From contig NZ_CP121671.1 of the NCBI RefSeq assembly GCF_029714185.1, positions 2,046,001-2,110,000 of the forward strand: 64,000 nt of DNA. The letters are read 5' to 3'. Below are positions 25,992 to 35,283 of the stretch, one piece after another. Origin of the DNA: Halobacillus naozhouensis. GTDB taxonomy: Bacteria > Bacillota > Bacilli > Bacillales > Halobacillaceae. The position numbers and the translations under genes were made by a program. The notes beneath the pieces were generated by a model. The model was not told the origin of the DNA. It was given only the letters and a program-made list of their open reading frames with translations, and ran no database searches. Numbering within the stretch: position 1 is the stretch's first letter; each line of letters starts with the position of its first letter.

Positions 25992-26713
25992 TCAAAGTGC
26001 TAATAGTAGAAGATGATCCAATGGTGGCAGACATTAACAAAAGCTATTTACGTGCTATTAATGGGTTTGAATGTGCAGGGGTTGCTATGAATACGAATGA
26101 GGCCATGAATTTAATTAAAAATCAGGATATTGAGCTTGTGCTGCTTGATATTTTTATGCCAGGGAAGAACGGTATTGACCTATTAGTAGACATTAGGAAT
26201 GAATACAAGAGTTTGGATGCTATTGTGATCTCGGCTGCAAGCGATATGCAAAACATTAAATCGGCCCTTCGTTTAGGTGCGGTTGATTATTTAATTAAGC
26301 CTTTTGAGTTTGACCGATTTAGGTCTGCATTAAAGAAGTATAAGAATGAGTATGATTTGATGAATCAAAAAGAAAGCATGGTACAAGATGAATTAGATAA
26401 TCAACTGTTAAGACAGAATAAAATGATGGAGCACTGTGAATCCCTTCCTAAAGGACTAACAAGGGAAACGCTCCAGGTTGTTGTAGAAAGTATCATTGAA
26501 AACAATAATAAACCTTTCACTACAGAGATGTTAGCTGAGAGAGTGGGGGTTTCTCGTGTGTCAACTCGTAAATATTTAAAATTTCTAACGAATATTGAAA
26601 TGGTTTCTGTTAATCACCACTACAAAAAGACTGGTCGTCCCATTCATATGTATGAGGTCAATTATGAAAAAACTGGTATAATTAAGCCTTATTTGAACGT
26701 TGACCTCCCGTAA
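25988..26713 (+). CDS. Response regulator of the CitB/DctR/MalR family
   Basis: This partner of the kinase has 241 residues. The receiver domain has the acidic pair VEDDP, phospho-acceptor D54 in LLDIFMPGKNG and the Lys of YLIKPFEF. The C-terminal half has the helix-turn-helix of this family (TTEMLAERVGVSRVSTRKYLKFL). The start is GTG at 25988, overlapping the kinase stop by four bases with AAGGAGGAATCAGC before it. By analogy with B. subtilis MalKR/DctSR it should activate dicarboxylate transporter genes nearby. Confidence 0.93.
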   Translation: MIKVLIVEDDPMVADINKSYLRAINGFECAGVAMNTNEAMNLIKNQDIELVLLDIFMPGKNGIDLLVDIRNEYKSLDAIVISAASDMQNIKSALRLGAVDYLIKPFEFDRFRSALKKYKNEYDLMNQKESMVQDELDNQLLRQNKMMEHCESLPKGLTRETLQVVVESIIENNNKPFTTEMLAERVGVSRVSTRKYLKFLTNIEMVSVNHHYKKTGRPIHMYEVNYEKTGIIKPYLNVDLP

Positions 26714-26817
26714 TTTCTTTCCTCAGTTATTTTACTTACAAAAGCTTTTTTTTACCTACTAAAACTATAAAGAATCTTCGGAAAATTGTAATATCTAAGA
26801 AAAGGAGGGCAGGGATT

Positions 26818-26832
26818 ATGGAAGCTCATTAA
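26818..26832 (+). other. Four-codon mini-ORF with strong ribosome site
   Basis: AAAGGAGGG (26801-26809) is followed eight bases later by ATG GAA GCT CAT TAA. It lies in the 223-base gap before dctQ. It could be a leader peptide or the scar of a removed first gene of the TRAP operon. No promoter was assigned with confidence in this gap. Confidence 0.35.
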
Positions 26833-26936
26833 TGAAAGCGGTTACTATAAATGATTGATGCAGATTGACAAATCACTTCTTGATTCTTAATTAAGTAAAC
26901 TAGTAGGTAGAAAAAGTATTTTCTGAGGGGGATTAG

Positions 26937-27488
26937 ATGAATAAGTTATTAAAGCGGTTGGATAGGATCGAGGAATTTTTTACAGCTAGTTTATTTTTAG
27001 CTGCTGTCATTATTATTCTTTACGGTGTATTTATGCGATATGTGTTCAACTCTCCGCAATTTGGATTACTTGAAATTGTAAAAATCCTCTTACCTTGGGC
27101 CATATTTATTGGCTTTGGAAGAGCTCTAAAAGAAAATCATCATATCGCTGTTGATGTCGTTTATGATCTTCTTCCGTTTCAAGCAAAACGTGTTGCAGCT
27201 GTTTTAAGTAATCTACTTGGTGTTGGTTTTGCGATCTTTATGTTTTTATCCGGATGGAAAATGGTTACGGAAGAATTAAGTACAGGCTATGTGTCCATTG
27301 CATTAGGTATCCCAACTTGGATCACTTACCTAATCCTTCCGATATCCATGGTGTTGTTAGGGGTGTATTTCATTGTAAAAACCTTTAAAGCTATTATTGG
27401 AGATGAAAAAGAAATTATAGGCGAATTAAACCATTCAGAGCAGGAAGAATACCTTCCAGATAGTAAGAAGGAGGAGGTATCGGTATGA
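26937..27488 (+). CDS. dctQ: TRAP transporter small permease DctQ
   Basis: This is the small membrane subunit of a TRAP dicarboxylate transporter, 183 residues with four predicted helices (starting SLFLAAVIIILYGVFMRYVF). The family patterns EIVKILLPWAIFIGFGRALKENHHIAVDVV and YVSIALGIPTWITYLILPISM are clear. A charged tail follows. GAGGGGGATTAG precedes the ATG. The stop overlaps the dctM start by four bases (ATGA). Together with DctM and the separately encoded DctP it makes a sodium-driven importer. Confidence 0.93.
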   Translation: MNKLLKRLDRIEEFFTASLFLAAVIIILYGVFMRYVFNSPQFGLLEIVKILLPWAIFIGFGRALKENHHIAVDVVYDLLPFQAKRVAAVLSNLLGVGFAIFMFLSGWKMVTEELSTGYVSIALGIPTWITYLILPISMVLLGVYFIVKTFKAIIGDEKEIIGELNHSEQEEYLPDSKKEEVSV

Positions 27489-28753
27489 GTCCAGTCTTAG
27501 CATTATTCCTAAGTTTCATAGTGTTGTGTATTATTCGTGTCCCTGTAGCTATTAGTCTAGGGCTGTCAAGCATTTTGGCTTTAAATATGATTGACTTTAC
27601 TATGTATACAGTTATTCAAAAAATGTTCAGCCAATTGACTCACGTTTCGCTAATGGCTATTCCTGGATTTGTATTCACAGGAATCATCATGTCTAAAGGC
27701 GGGATCTCACATCATTTAATTGAAGCATTGAAGTCGTGGGTCGGCCATATACGAGGTGGACTTGCTGTGGTCACCATTCTTGCTTGTATGATTTTTGCTG
27801 CGATATCAGGATCAAGTCCTGCAACTGCTGCAGCCATTGGGAGTATTATGATTCCTGGACTTGTAAAAGCCGGATATAATAAGCGTTATGCTATGGGTCT
27901 CATCGCATGTGCGGGTACGCTGGGTATCCTGATTCCTCCATCTATACCGTTGATCCTTTATGGGGTCGTTGCGGAAGAATCAATTAGTCAATTGTTTATG
28001 GCTGGTATTGTGCCAGGTTTAGTATTAACTGCAACTCTAATCATATCCGCGGTGATTTACGCAAAAGTTCATAATTATGGATCTCTTCCAAAGCAATCCT
28101 GGGCGGACCGCGGCAGAAAAAGTTTGAAGGCAATCTGGGGATTTATGCTTCCAGTCCTCATATTAGGTGGAATCTATGGAGGGGTTGTAACACCAACTGA
28201 AGCTTCTTTCCTTGCTTGTTTCTACGCATTTGTTGTATCAACCTTTATATATAGAGAATTAACCTTTAAAAAATTCAGGAGTATGGTCAATGAATCTATT
28301 AATATTACAGCAATGATTTATTTAATTATTGCTTCAGCTGTAGTATTCGGTATGTTCTTAACGATTGCCCAAGTTCCTCAAGATTTATCTGCATGGATGA
28401 ACGCTAACGTTGCAAATAAATGGATTTTCTTAATTGCTGTAAACTTGTTGATCTTCATTATGGGAATGTTTCTTGAGTCAGCAGCGATTATTTTGATTAC
28501 TGTACCAATTTTCTTGCCGATATTAGCTCTTTTCAATATTAGTCCGATTCACTTTGCCATTATTCTGACGATTAATTTAGAGCTTGCCATGATTACACCT
28601 CCGGTAGGGCTAAACTTATTTGTTGTGAGTGGTGTCTCTAAGGAAAAAGTTGGTGAAGTTGTTCGAGGGGTCATGCCATTCTTTTTCTTAATGGTCATAG
28701 TACTTGCTCTTATCGTAATCTTTCCAGAAATATCTCTGTTCTTAACGAAATAG
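27485..28753 (+). CDS. dctM: TRAP transporter large permease DctM
   Basis: This is the large, roughly 12-helix transport subunit of 422 residues. Signature segments include GISHHLIEALKSWVGHIRGGLAVVTILACMIFAAISGSSPATAAAIG and LIPPSIPLILYGVVAEESISQLFMAGIVPGL, plus GMFLESAAIILITVPIFLPI near the C-terminus. The ATG overlaps the dctQ stop. The next gene, a CitE-like lyase, starts 47 bases later, which suggests the transported acid is broken down through a CoA ester. Confidence 0.95.
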   Translation: MSPVLALFLSFIVLCIIRVPVAISLGLSSILALNMIDFTMYTVIQKMFSQLTHVSLMAIPGFVFTGIIMSKGGISHHLIEALKSWVGHIRGGLAVVTILACMIFAAISGSSPATAAAIGSIMIPGLVKAGYNKRYAMGLIACAGTLGILIPPSIPLILYGVVAEESISQLFMAGIVPGLVLTATLIISAVIYAKVHNYGSLPKQSWADRGRKSLKAIWGFMLPVLILGGIYGGVVTPTEASFLACFYAFVVSTFIYRELTFKKFRSMVNESINITAMIYLIIASAVVFGMFLTIAQVPQDLSAWMNANVANKWIFLIAVNLLIFIMGMFLESAAIILITVPIFLPILALFNISPIHFAIILTINLELAMITPPVGLNLFVVSGVSKEKVGEVVRGVMPFFFLMVIVLALIVIFPEISLFLTK

Positions 28754-28800
28754 AAGGATAGAAACTTTCCTGAAAACCATCAAATAAGGAGAAGGTTGTT

Positions 28801-29673
28801 TTGAGTGTATTACGTTCGTATTTATTTGTACCCGCTAGACAATTATCCATGATTAGAAAAGCAATACAGTCTGAAGCGGATTGTATCATTATTGATTTGG
28901 AAGATGCGGTGGTGACAGCAGAGAAAGAAAGTGCTCGAGAAATAATGATCTATACACTACAGGAGTTAAAAGGTGCAAAGCCGATTTATGTTCGCATCAA
29001 TGACACGTCCACACCATTCTGGGAAGAAGATATTACATCTTCTATTTTAAATGGTGCAAGCGGGGTGGTCGTACCTAAATCAGAAAGTAAGGAACAAATG
29101 ATTCATCTTTGCGAAAGAGTGGTTAAATGGTTATCCAGTGAGAATGCAGCCTATGCTGATGGCACCTCACCCTTTGATGTTATTCCGTTGATTGAAACCG
29201 CCAAGGGGGTTCAGCATGTAGATGAGATTGCCGGGGCGCATTCCTTTATTTCTAACTTGGCTTTCGGTTCTATTGATTATTCCTTAGATATAGGTTGTGA
29301 ATTAACCCCGGAAGGAAAAGAACTGATCTACCCTTTGTCTAAAATCGTCGTGGCTTCGCGAGCCGCTGAGATAGGAGGACCTATAGACGCAGTGTACCCT
29401 GATCTTTCGAATCATACGGGTTTGGTGGAAGAAGCTAAGCGGTCAAAAAACTTAGGGTTCAAGGGGAAATTAATCATTCATCCTAAGCAGTTGGAAGCGG
29501 TTAACCAATTATTTGCTCCTAGTGAGCGAGAGGTGCAACAAGCTCGCGAAATTGTTGATGAGTTTGAAAAAGCAGAATTATCCGGCAAGGCATCTATTAC
29601 AGTCGATGGAAGGTTAGTCGATTATCCTGTTTATAAGAAAGCGAAAGAGATTGTAAGTTTAGTTAACTATTAA
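28801..29673 (+). CDS. CitE-family CoA-ester lyase (citramalyl-, malyl- or methylmalyl-CoA lyase type)
   Basis: This HpcH/HpaI-type TIM-barrel lyase of 290 residues is Mg-dependent. Conserved parts are RSYLFVPARQLSMIRKA, the metal-site IIDLEDAV, YVRIND, VVPKSES, PLIETAKGV (metal Glu) and GKLIIHPKQLEAVN. No citrate-lyase alpha or gamma subunit genes are near, so it is a stand-alone lyase. In the context of a CaiB CoA-transferase and a MaoC hydratase, (S)-citramalyl-CoA cleavage to acetyl-CoA and pyruvate is the best guess. Beta-methylmalyl-CoA cleavage is the main alternative. The start is TTG at 28801 after AAGGAGAAGG. Confidence 0.88.
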   Translation: MSVLRSYLFVPARQLSMIRKAIQSEADCIIIDLEDAVVTAEKESAREIMIYTLQELKGAKPIYVRINDTSTPFWEEDITSSILNGASGVVVPKSESKEQMIHLCERVVKWLSSENAAYADGTSPFDVIPLIETAKGVQHVDEIAGAHSFISNLAFGSIDYSLDIGCELTPEGKELIYPLSKIVVASRAAEIGGPIDAVYPDLSNHTGLVEEAKRSKNLGFKGKLIIHPKQLEAVNQLFAPSEREVQQAREIVDEFEKAELSGKASITVDGRLVDYPVYKKAKEIVSLVNY

Positions 29674-29720
29674 ACACAGGAAGCTTTGATTATAACAGTT
29701 TACAAAGGAGTGATCACCCG

Positions 29721-31124
29721 TTGGATTACCGGGTAGAACAAGACACTTTAGGTGAAATGAAAGTACCTGTCGACAAGCTTTGGGCTGCTCAGACGCAGCG
29801 AAGTAAGGAAAACTTCAAGATTGGAATAGAAGAAATGCCTGAGGAAGTCTTGAAAGGGTTTGCCGTTTTAAAGAAAAGTGCTGCGCTTGCAAACCAAGAA
29901 CTAGGCCATTTAAATGCTGATAAAGCTGAAGCTATTGTACAAGCTTCTAATGAAATCCTTGATGGAAAGCTCTATGAACATTTTCCACTTAAGGTTTGGC
30001 AAACAGGCAGTGGTACGCAATCCCATATGAATATTAATGAAGTGATTGCCAATCGAGGTAACCAATGGCTTGGGAAAAGCGGCAGTGAGGAAAGACTTCA
30101 TCCTAATGATGATGTCAATTTATCACAAAGTTCAAACTGTAACTTTCCAACAGCCATGTACATTGCTGGTGTGACAGCCATCGAAGATCAAGTCTTTCCA
30201 GCATTAACTGCTATGAAGGAAACACTCTTAAAAAAGTCAGAGGAGTATCAAGACCTTGTGAAGGTGGGGCGTACCCATTTACAAGATGCTGTCCCGCTTA
30301 CACTAGGCCAAGAGATTAGTGCTTGGCATCGAATGATGGAAAAAACAGAGGATATGATTCAAGAGAGTAATGTCAAGATGGAAGAATTGGCTTTTGCAGG
30401 TACGGCTGTAGGCACTGGTCTAAATACGTACAAAGCTTTTCCAGAAATAGCTGTTAAGAAAATTAGTTCATTTACTGGAAAAAGGTTTGTCCCTGCCTCT
30501 AATAAGTTCCATGCGCTGACAAGCTATGATGAAGTCGTGTACTGTCATGGAGCATTAAAGGCATTGGCTTCGGATTTAATGAAACTCGCCAATGATATTA
30601 GGTGGCTAGCTAGCGGTCCGAGAAGCGGAATCGGTGAAATAACAATTACTGCAAACGAACCAGGGAGCTCCATGATGCCTGGTAAGGTGAATCCAACACA
30701 ATGTGAAGCATTAACGATGGTTGCAACGCAGGTAATTGGAAATGATGTAACCGTTGGCCTTGCAGCTAGCCAGGGGAATTTTCAGGTGAATGTTTTTAAG
30801 CCAGTGATTGCCTACAACTTCCTACAATCAGCTAGACTGCTAGCTGACGGAATGATCTCATTCAATAAAAATTGCCTTAAAGGGCTAAAACCGAATGAGG
30901 AGGTTATTAAAAAGAACTTAGATCAGTCATTAATGCTTGTGACTGTTTTAAACCCACACATAGGTTATGAAAATGCTGCAAAAATAGCAAAGACCGCTCA
31001 TGATCAGGGTTTAACTTTAAAAGAGGCAGCCGTCCAAACAGGCTTACTTACCGAAGAGGTCTTTGATGAAATTGTAAATCCTATTAACATGACTCATCCG
31101 AAGTCACTTGAACGAACTCTTTAA
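29721..31124 (+). CDS. fumC: Class II fumarase paralogue
   Basis: It is 467 residues, the family's usual length, with fumarase landmarks TGSGTQSHMNINEVIANR, HPNDDVN, VGRTHLQDAVPLT and the catalytic loop GSSMMPGKVNPTQCEAL. The segment normally SSND(T/V)FPTAM reads SSNCNFPTAM here: the SSN substrate residues stay but the next two differ. The start is TTG at 29721 with AAAGGAGTGATCA upstream. It lies in a catabolic operon and is probably a second fumarase. It may hydrate fumarate, mesaconate or a related acid for this pathway. Confidence 0.88.
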   Translation: MDYRVEQDTLGEMKVPVDKLWAAQTQRSKENFKIGIEEMPEEVLKGFAVLKKSAALANQELGHLNADKAEAIVQASNEILDGKLYEHFPLKVWQTGSGTQSHMNINEVIANRGNQWLGKSGSEERLHPNDDVNLSQSSNCNFPTAMYIAGVTAIEDQVFPALTAMKETLLKKSEEYQDLVKVGRTHLQDAVPLTLGQEISAWHRMMEKTEDMIQESNVKMEELAFAGTAVGTGLNTYKAFPEIAVKKISSFTGKRFVPASNKFHALTSYDEVVYCHGALKALASDLMKLANDIRWLASGPRSGIGEITITANEPGSSMMPGKVNPTQCEALTMVATQVIGNDVTVGLAASQGNFQVNVFKPVIAYNFLQSARLLADGMISFNKNCLKGLKPNEEVIKKNLDQSLMLVTVLNPHIGYENAAKIAKTAHDQGLTLKEAAVQTGLLTEEVFDEIVNPINMTHPKSLERTL

Positions 31125-31181
31125 GATCATCATACCCTCTGTACTTCTGAGAATTGTCTTTAAATAGGAGACGGAAATGCT

Positions 31182-32660
31182 ATGACCAATCATGCACGGG
31201 TAAAAACTCACACAACGATGGACCGAGACAATACAAAACAGAAGTCTTTACAAATTAATAATAGACAGCTATCTGGTGTAATTACAGCTGTCGCAACATT
31301 TTTAATTATTTTTCTCTTATTGCCCGGTTCCTTTGATGACCCGGCAAAAGAAATGATTGCAATTGTGACTGCTGGGGTGGTGCTCTGGATTTTTGAAGCT
31401 TTTCCCCTAGGTTTGACAGCTGCAATAATCATGTTACTCATGCTCTTATTTAAGCCCGTATCTATTGATGTGATATACAGTGGGTTTGCATCTTCTGCCG
31501 TTTTTCTAATCATTGGTGGCATGATGCTTGCGAGAGCGGTGAATGAGACACAATTAGCCAGACGGATTACTTATAGCATTCTTGCGAAATGGGGAGGAAC
31601 TTCAAATGGGCTGCTAGGGTGCATACTAGTCATCCCGCAAATCCAATCCTTCTTCATACCGGCGGCTGCTGTTAGAACGACATTATTATTACCAGTGGCC
31701 CTGGATGTTTTAGACACGATAGGAGCACCTGCACATAGCAATTTAAGAAGGAAAATTTTGCTGGGAGTGGCATTTGGCGGAACGATCAGCGGGACAGCAG
31801 TAATGACAGCAGCGATTGGGAACATATTAACAGTGAATTTATTAAAGCAATTCCTAGGGGTGGAGATCACTTATTTTGAATGGTTTATTTATTCATTGCC
31901 TCTATGGATCACATTGATTCCGGGTGCTTGGTTTGTGTTGAATAAATGCTTTCCACTTAAAAAGAAAGAACAATCGTTTCCAAAAGTTAAAAAAGAAATG
32001 CAAGAAATCATGGCTGAATTTGGCCCCTTAGATAGGAAAGAAAAAAAGTGTTTGGCGATATTAACTTTAACCGTCCTCCTATGGATGACAGAACCTCTCC
32101 ATGGTTTGGATTTAAGTATTCCCGCAATTATGGGGGTTGTGCTTATGACACTTCCTGGAGTTGGGTGTGCCCATTGGTCGAATGTCATAAAAATTAACTA
32201 CGACACTATTTTTCTATTAGGGGCTACGCTTTCTATGGGATATGCCTTAACTGAGTCAGGTGCTGCTGAAAAAATCGGAAAAGCTTTGGCTGCCCCTTGG
32301 GTTTTATCATTGATTCAAGACCCAATCGTTGCGGTTATATTTATTATAGTTGCTACACAAATGTTTCACTTAATTATGTCAAACGTCTCTACGGCTGTTG
32401 TTACATTGATTCCTGTTTATATAGGGATGTCACAGGAAGCAGGTGTTGACCCAACTTTTATATGTTTTACAGCAGCTCTTACCTGTTTACATGGTTATAT
32501 TTTGGTAGTTGAAACGATGCCGAATGTGATTGTCCATAGTTCAGGGCAAATATCTCAACGTGAATTTTTAGTCCCTGGTCTTTATATGACTTTGTTAATG
32601 ATGGTGCTGACTATTGTCATTGCTTTCAGCTGGTGGAATTGGCTTGGGCTCGTTCCATAG
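31182..32660 (+). CDS. DASS (SLC13/CitT) family sodium:dicarboxylate symporter
   Basis: This is a 492-residue carrier with about 12 or more helices after a polar N-terminus of 30 residues. DASS features are LWIFEAFPLGLTAAIIMLLM, FLIIGGMMLARAVNETQLARR, the second LLWMTEPLHGLDLSIPAIMGVV and SNVSTAVVTLIPV. It adds a second uptake route beside the TRAP system, perhaps for tartrate, malate or succinate-like acids. AGGAGACGGAAATGCT precedes the ATG. It sits between fumC and tarD in the same direction. Confidence 0.88.
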   Translation: MTNHARVKTHTTMDRDNTKQKSLQINNRQLSGVITAVATFLIIFLLLPGSFDDPAKEMIAIVTAGVVLWIFEAFPLGLTAAIIMLLMLLFKPVSIDVIYSGFASSAVFLIIGGMMLARAVNETQLARRITYSILAKWGGTSNGLLGCILVIPQIQSFFIPAAAVRTTLLLPVALDVLDTIGAPAHSNLRRKILLGVAFGGTISGTAVMTAAIGNILTVNLLKQFLGVEITYFEWFIYSLPLWITLIPGAWFVLNKCFPLKKKEQSFPKVKKEMQEIMAEFGPLDRKEKKCLAILTLTVLLWMTEPLHGLDLSIPAIMGVVLMTLPGVGCAHWSNVIKINYDTIFLLGATLSMGYALTESGAAEKIGKALAAPWVLSLIQDPIVAVIFIIVATQMFHLIMSNVSTAVVTLIPVYIGMSQEAGVDPTFICFTAALTCLHGYILVVETMPNVIVHSSGQISQREFLVPGLYMTLLMMVLTIVIAFSWWNWLGLVP

Positions 32661-32730
32661 CGAGAGGTACAGGTGGCCATGATTTATAAACAATATAAGT
32701 TCTTAAAATTTACTGGAGGTGTAGAAGTAC

Positions 32731-33897
32731 ATGGAAATAGTAGATATTAAAGTTTCAACGGTTCCGATCAAATCAAAGATTAGTAATGCCTATATCGATT
32801 TCAGTAAAATGACAGCTGCTGTTGTGGCGATTGTTACTGATGTTGTCAAAGATGGCAAGCGTGTTGTGGGCTACGGGTTTAACTCAAATGGCCGTTATGC
32901 TCCAACTGGACTACTTAAGGAAAGGTTTGTCCCTAGATTACTAGACGCTAAAAAATCAGAGGTACTGAATGATACAGAGACAAATTTTGAACCTCATAAA
33001 ATATGGGATGTCCTTATGACTGGAGAAAAGCCAGGCGGACATGGAGAACGTTCTGTTGCTGTTGGAACATTGGATATGGCCGTTTGGGATGCGGTTAGTA
33101 AGATTGAAGGGAAACCTTTGTATCAACTTCTTGCAGATCAGTATCGGGGAGGTGAAATCGATGAAGAGGTGTTTGTTTATGCAGCAGGCGGATACTATCA
33201 GCCCGGAAAAGGATTAGAAGAACTTAAAGATGAAATGCAAGGCTATTTAGATCTCGGCTATTCTGTCGTGAAAATGAAAATAGGAGGTACCTCACTTGAT
33301 GATGACCTTCGTCGAATTGAGTCTGTCCTGGAGGTAGTCAAAGATGGAAGCCGCTTAGCTGTTGATGTCAATGGCCGGTTTGATTTAGAGCAAGCGATTG
33401 AGTATGCAGAAAAATTAGAACCTTATGGATTGTTCTGGTACGAGGAGGTAGGAGACCCTCTAGATTATGACCTGCAGGCGGAGCTATCCAAACATTATAA
33501 ACATTCAATGGCTACCGGAGAAAACCTCTTTTCAATGCAAGATGCCCGGAATTTGATTAGATACGGTGGTATGAGACCTGATCGTGATTATTTGCAGTTT
33601 GATTGTGCATTAAGCTATGGGCTTGTTGAATATTTACGAATCATTGACATGTTAAAAGAACACGGTTGGTCACCACGGCGTTGTATTCCTCATGGTGGGC
33701 ACCAGATGTCATTGAATATTGCTGCCGGTTTAGGGTTAGGAGGAAATGAATCCTATCCTGGTGTATTTGAACCCTTCGGTGGTTTTGCGGACCATTTGCC
33801 GGTTGAAAATGGCTATGTCCGTATGCCTGATGAACCAGGTATTGGTTTTGAAACAAAATCTGATTTAAGAGACTTGCTGCATTCTATAGCTACATGA
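32731..33897 (+). CDS. tarD: D(-)-tartrate dehydratase (enolase superfamily)
   Basis: It dehydrates D-tartrate to oxaloacetate. The 388-residue product follows the characterised Bradyrhizobium TarD closely from NAYIDFSKMT through GYGFNSNGRY and GEKPGGHGERS to the C-terminus (from memory). Catalytic residues line up one position lower: K181 and K183 in KMKIG, metal ligands D212 (VDVNG), E238 (WYEE) and E264 (TGEN), and H321 (IPHGGHQ). ACTGGAGGTGTAGAAGTAC precedes the ATG. A carboxymuconolactone decarboxylase-like gene follows. Confidence 0.92.
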   Translation: MEIVDIKVSTVPIKSKISNAYIDFSKMTAAVVAIVTDVVKDGKRVVGYGFNSNGRYAPTGLLKERFVPRLLDAKKSEVLNDTETNFEPHKIWDVLMTGEKPGGHGERSVAVGTLDMAVWDAVSKIEGKPLYQLLADQYRGGEIDEEVFVYAAGGYYQPGKGLEELKDEMQGYLDLGYSVVKMKIGGTSLDDDLRRIESVLEVVKDGSRLAVDVNGRFDLEQAIEYAEKLEPYGLFWYEEVGDPLDYDLQAELSKHYKHSMATGENLFSMQDARNLIRYGGMRPDRDYLQFDCALSYGLVEYLRIIDMLKEHGWSPRRCIPHGGHQMSLNIAAGLGLGGNESYPGVFEPFGGFADHLPVENGYVRMPDEPGIGFETKSDLRDLLHSIAT

Positions 33898-33929
33898 TTT
33901 TCATATTTTAAAAGTGGAGGAGAGATATC

Positions 33930-34307
33930 ATGAGTAATAAATTTGAAGAAGGTCTTGAAGTTCGTCGGAGTGTACTTGGAGCATCCTATGTTGATCAAGC
34001 GATTGAAAATGCTGATGACTTTAACCGCCCTTTACAGGAGTTGGTGACTGAATATTGTTGGGGTGAAATCTGGACGCGGGATGGTTTGCCAAAGAAAACA
34101 AGAAGTATGATTAACCTGGCCATGCTGACGGCACTAAATCGCCCGCATGAAATAAAGCTTCATTTGCGTGGGGCGTTAAATAATGGAGTATCTAAGGAAG
34201 AGATTCAGGAGGTGTTATTGCAAACAGCCATCTACTGTGGTGTGCCGGCAGCGATTGATAGTTTTAAAATTGCAAGAGAGGTTTTTGCAGAAGCTGATCA
34301 AAACTAG
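33930..34307 (+). CDS. Carboxymuconolactone decarboxylase (CMD) family protein
   Basis: This small helical protein of 125 residues is a PcaC-like member of the AhpD/CMD superfamily (LPKKTRSMINLAMLTALNRPHEIKLHLRGALNNGVSKEEIQEVLLQTAIYCGVPAA). It lacks the CxxC pair of AhpD peroxidoreductases. No other beta-ketoadipate genes are present, so a muconolactone role is unlikely; its part in tartrate or dicarboxylate breakdown is unknown. TGGAGGAGAG precedes the ATG. Confidence 0.85.
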   Translation: MSNKFEEGLEVRRSVLGASYVDQAIENADDFNRPLQELVTEYCWGEIWTRDGLPKKTRSMINLAMLTALNRPHEIKLHLRGALNNGVSKEEIQEVLLQTAIYCGVPAAIDSFKIAREVFAEADQN

Positions 34308-34328
34308 GTCTATGTGGAGGGGAAGTTT

Positions 34329-35264
34329 ATGAAAATCGGCTTAGTAGGACTAGGGAACATGGGCGGGCGTATTGGCAAACGACTGCTTAAAGAAGGGCAT
34401 GAGCTTCATGTCTATGATGTAAATAAAGAGGCTCTCATCGAATTTCAATCCTTAGGAGCTATACCAGCACAATCACTGACAGAATTGGCAAGCAAAAATA
34501 ACTATATACTCACAGTGTTACCTAATGCGGACATTGTTAAAGACGTGGTATTAGGGGAAAAAGGCCTGGTCACAGGGCTGGAACCTACCTCTGTACTGAT
34601 CGATATGACGAGCTCAATTCCCAAAGTAACCAATGAGGTTGGTAATGAATTAAAAAAGCATAAGGTTGAAATGCTAGACGCACCAGTAAGCGGCGGGGTC
34701 AAACGAGCTGAGGCGGGGACACTTACGGTTATGGTAGGCGGAGATTTGTCTACCTATGAACAGCTGATGCCAATCTTTGAATCCATTGGTTCAAAGATTA
34801 CACACGTAGGCAAGAGTGGGACGGGACATGCAGTAAAGGCATTGAATAATTTAGTATCAGCAACGACCTTGTCTGTCACTCTTGAAGCTTTAGCTGTTGG
34901 GATGAAAACAGGTATAGATCCTTATAAAATGCTAGAAGTTATCAATCATAGCACAGGGAAAAGTAACTCAAGTGAAAATAAAATAGCTCAACAAATTTTG
35001 TCAGGAAACTATGAAATTAGCTTTACCATGGATCTTATGTATAAAGATTTAACTACGGCTATGAGTATAGCGGAGACAACTGAAGCACCAAGCCCGATTT
35101 CTCAAGCTGTCTATAACTTATGGGGCGAAGCTGAGAAACAAATGGAAGAAAATAAAGTGGACCACACGGAGATCGCCCACCTTATTGGAGAAAGGTCTGG
35201 GATAAACTTTTCAAAAGATGGAACAAAATATTATTATGAATATTCCGAATTCATAGACAAGTGA
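34329..35264 (+). CDS. 3-hydroxyisobutyrate / tartronate-semialdehyde reductase family dehydrogenase
   Basis: This 311-residue NAD(P)-dependent beta-hydroxyacid dehydrogenase opens with the Rossmann motif GLVGLGNMGGRIGKRL. It has the substrate motif DAPVSGGVKRAEAGTL and the catalytic lysine in GTGHAVKALNNLV. Substrate choice among tartronate semialdehyde, 3-hydroxyisobutyrate and similar acids cannot be decided. With tartrate genes around it, GarR-like reduction to glycerate is a fair guess. The ATG at 34329 has GGAGGGGAAG before it; an ATG at 34314 precedes that site and is rejected. Confidence 0.87.
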   Translation: MKIGLVGLGNMGGRIGKRLLKEGHELHVYDVNKEALIEFQSLGAIPAQSLTELASKNNYILTVLPNADIVKDVVLGEKGLVTGLEPTSVLIDMTSSIPKVTNEVGNELKKHKVEMLDAPVSGGVKRAEAGTLTVMVGGDLSTYEQLMPIFESIGSKITHVGKSGTGHAVKALNNLVSATTLSVTLEALAVGMKTGIDPYKMLEVINHSTGKSNSSENKIAQQILSGNYEISFTMDLMYKDLTTAMSIAETTEAPSPISQAVYNLWGEAEKQMEENKVDHTEIAHLIGERSGINFSKDGTKYYYEYSEFIDK

Positions 35265-35266
35265 GA

Positions 35267-35283
35267 TTGGATACAGTATCCTA
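35267..35283. promoter_or_regulatory. GntR-type operator 2
   Basis: TTGGATACAGTATCCTA differs from a perfect palindrome at one outer base. It lies 44 bases before the acyl-CoA dehydrogenase gene, right after the preceding stop. A cre-like stretch (TGAAAGCGTTTTAC, 35288-35301) follows it. Confidence 0.65.

Noticed and set aside
28801..29673. Citrate lyase beta subunit (citE of citDEF)
   Set aside because: There are no alpha, gamma or accessory citrate lyase genes nearby; a stand-alone CoA-ester lyase fits better.
33930..34307. Beta-ketoadipate pathway from the carboxymuconolactone decarboxylase-like gene
   Set aside because: No other pathway genes are present; the family is broad and the neighbours are tartrate and dicarboxylate genes.
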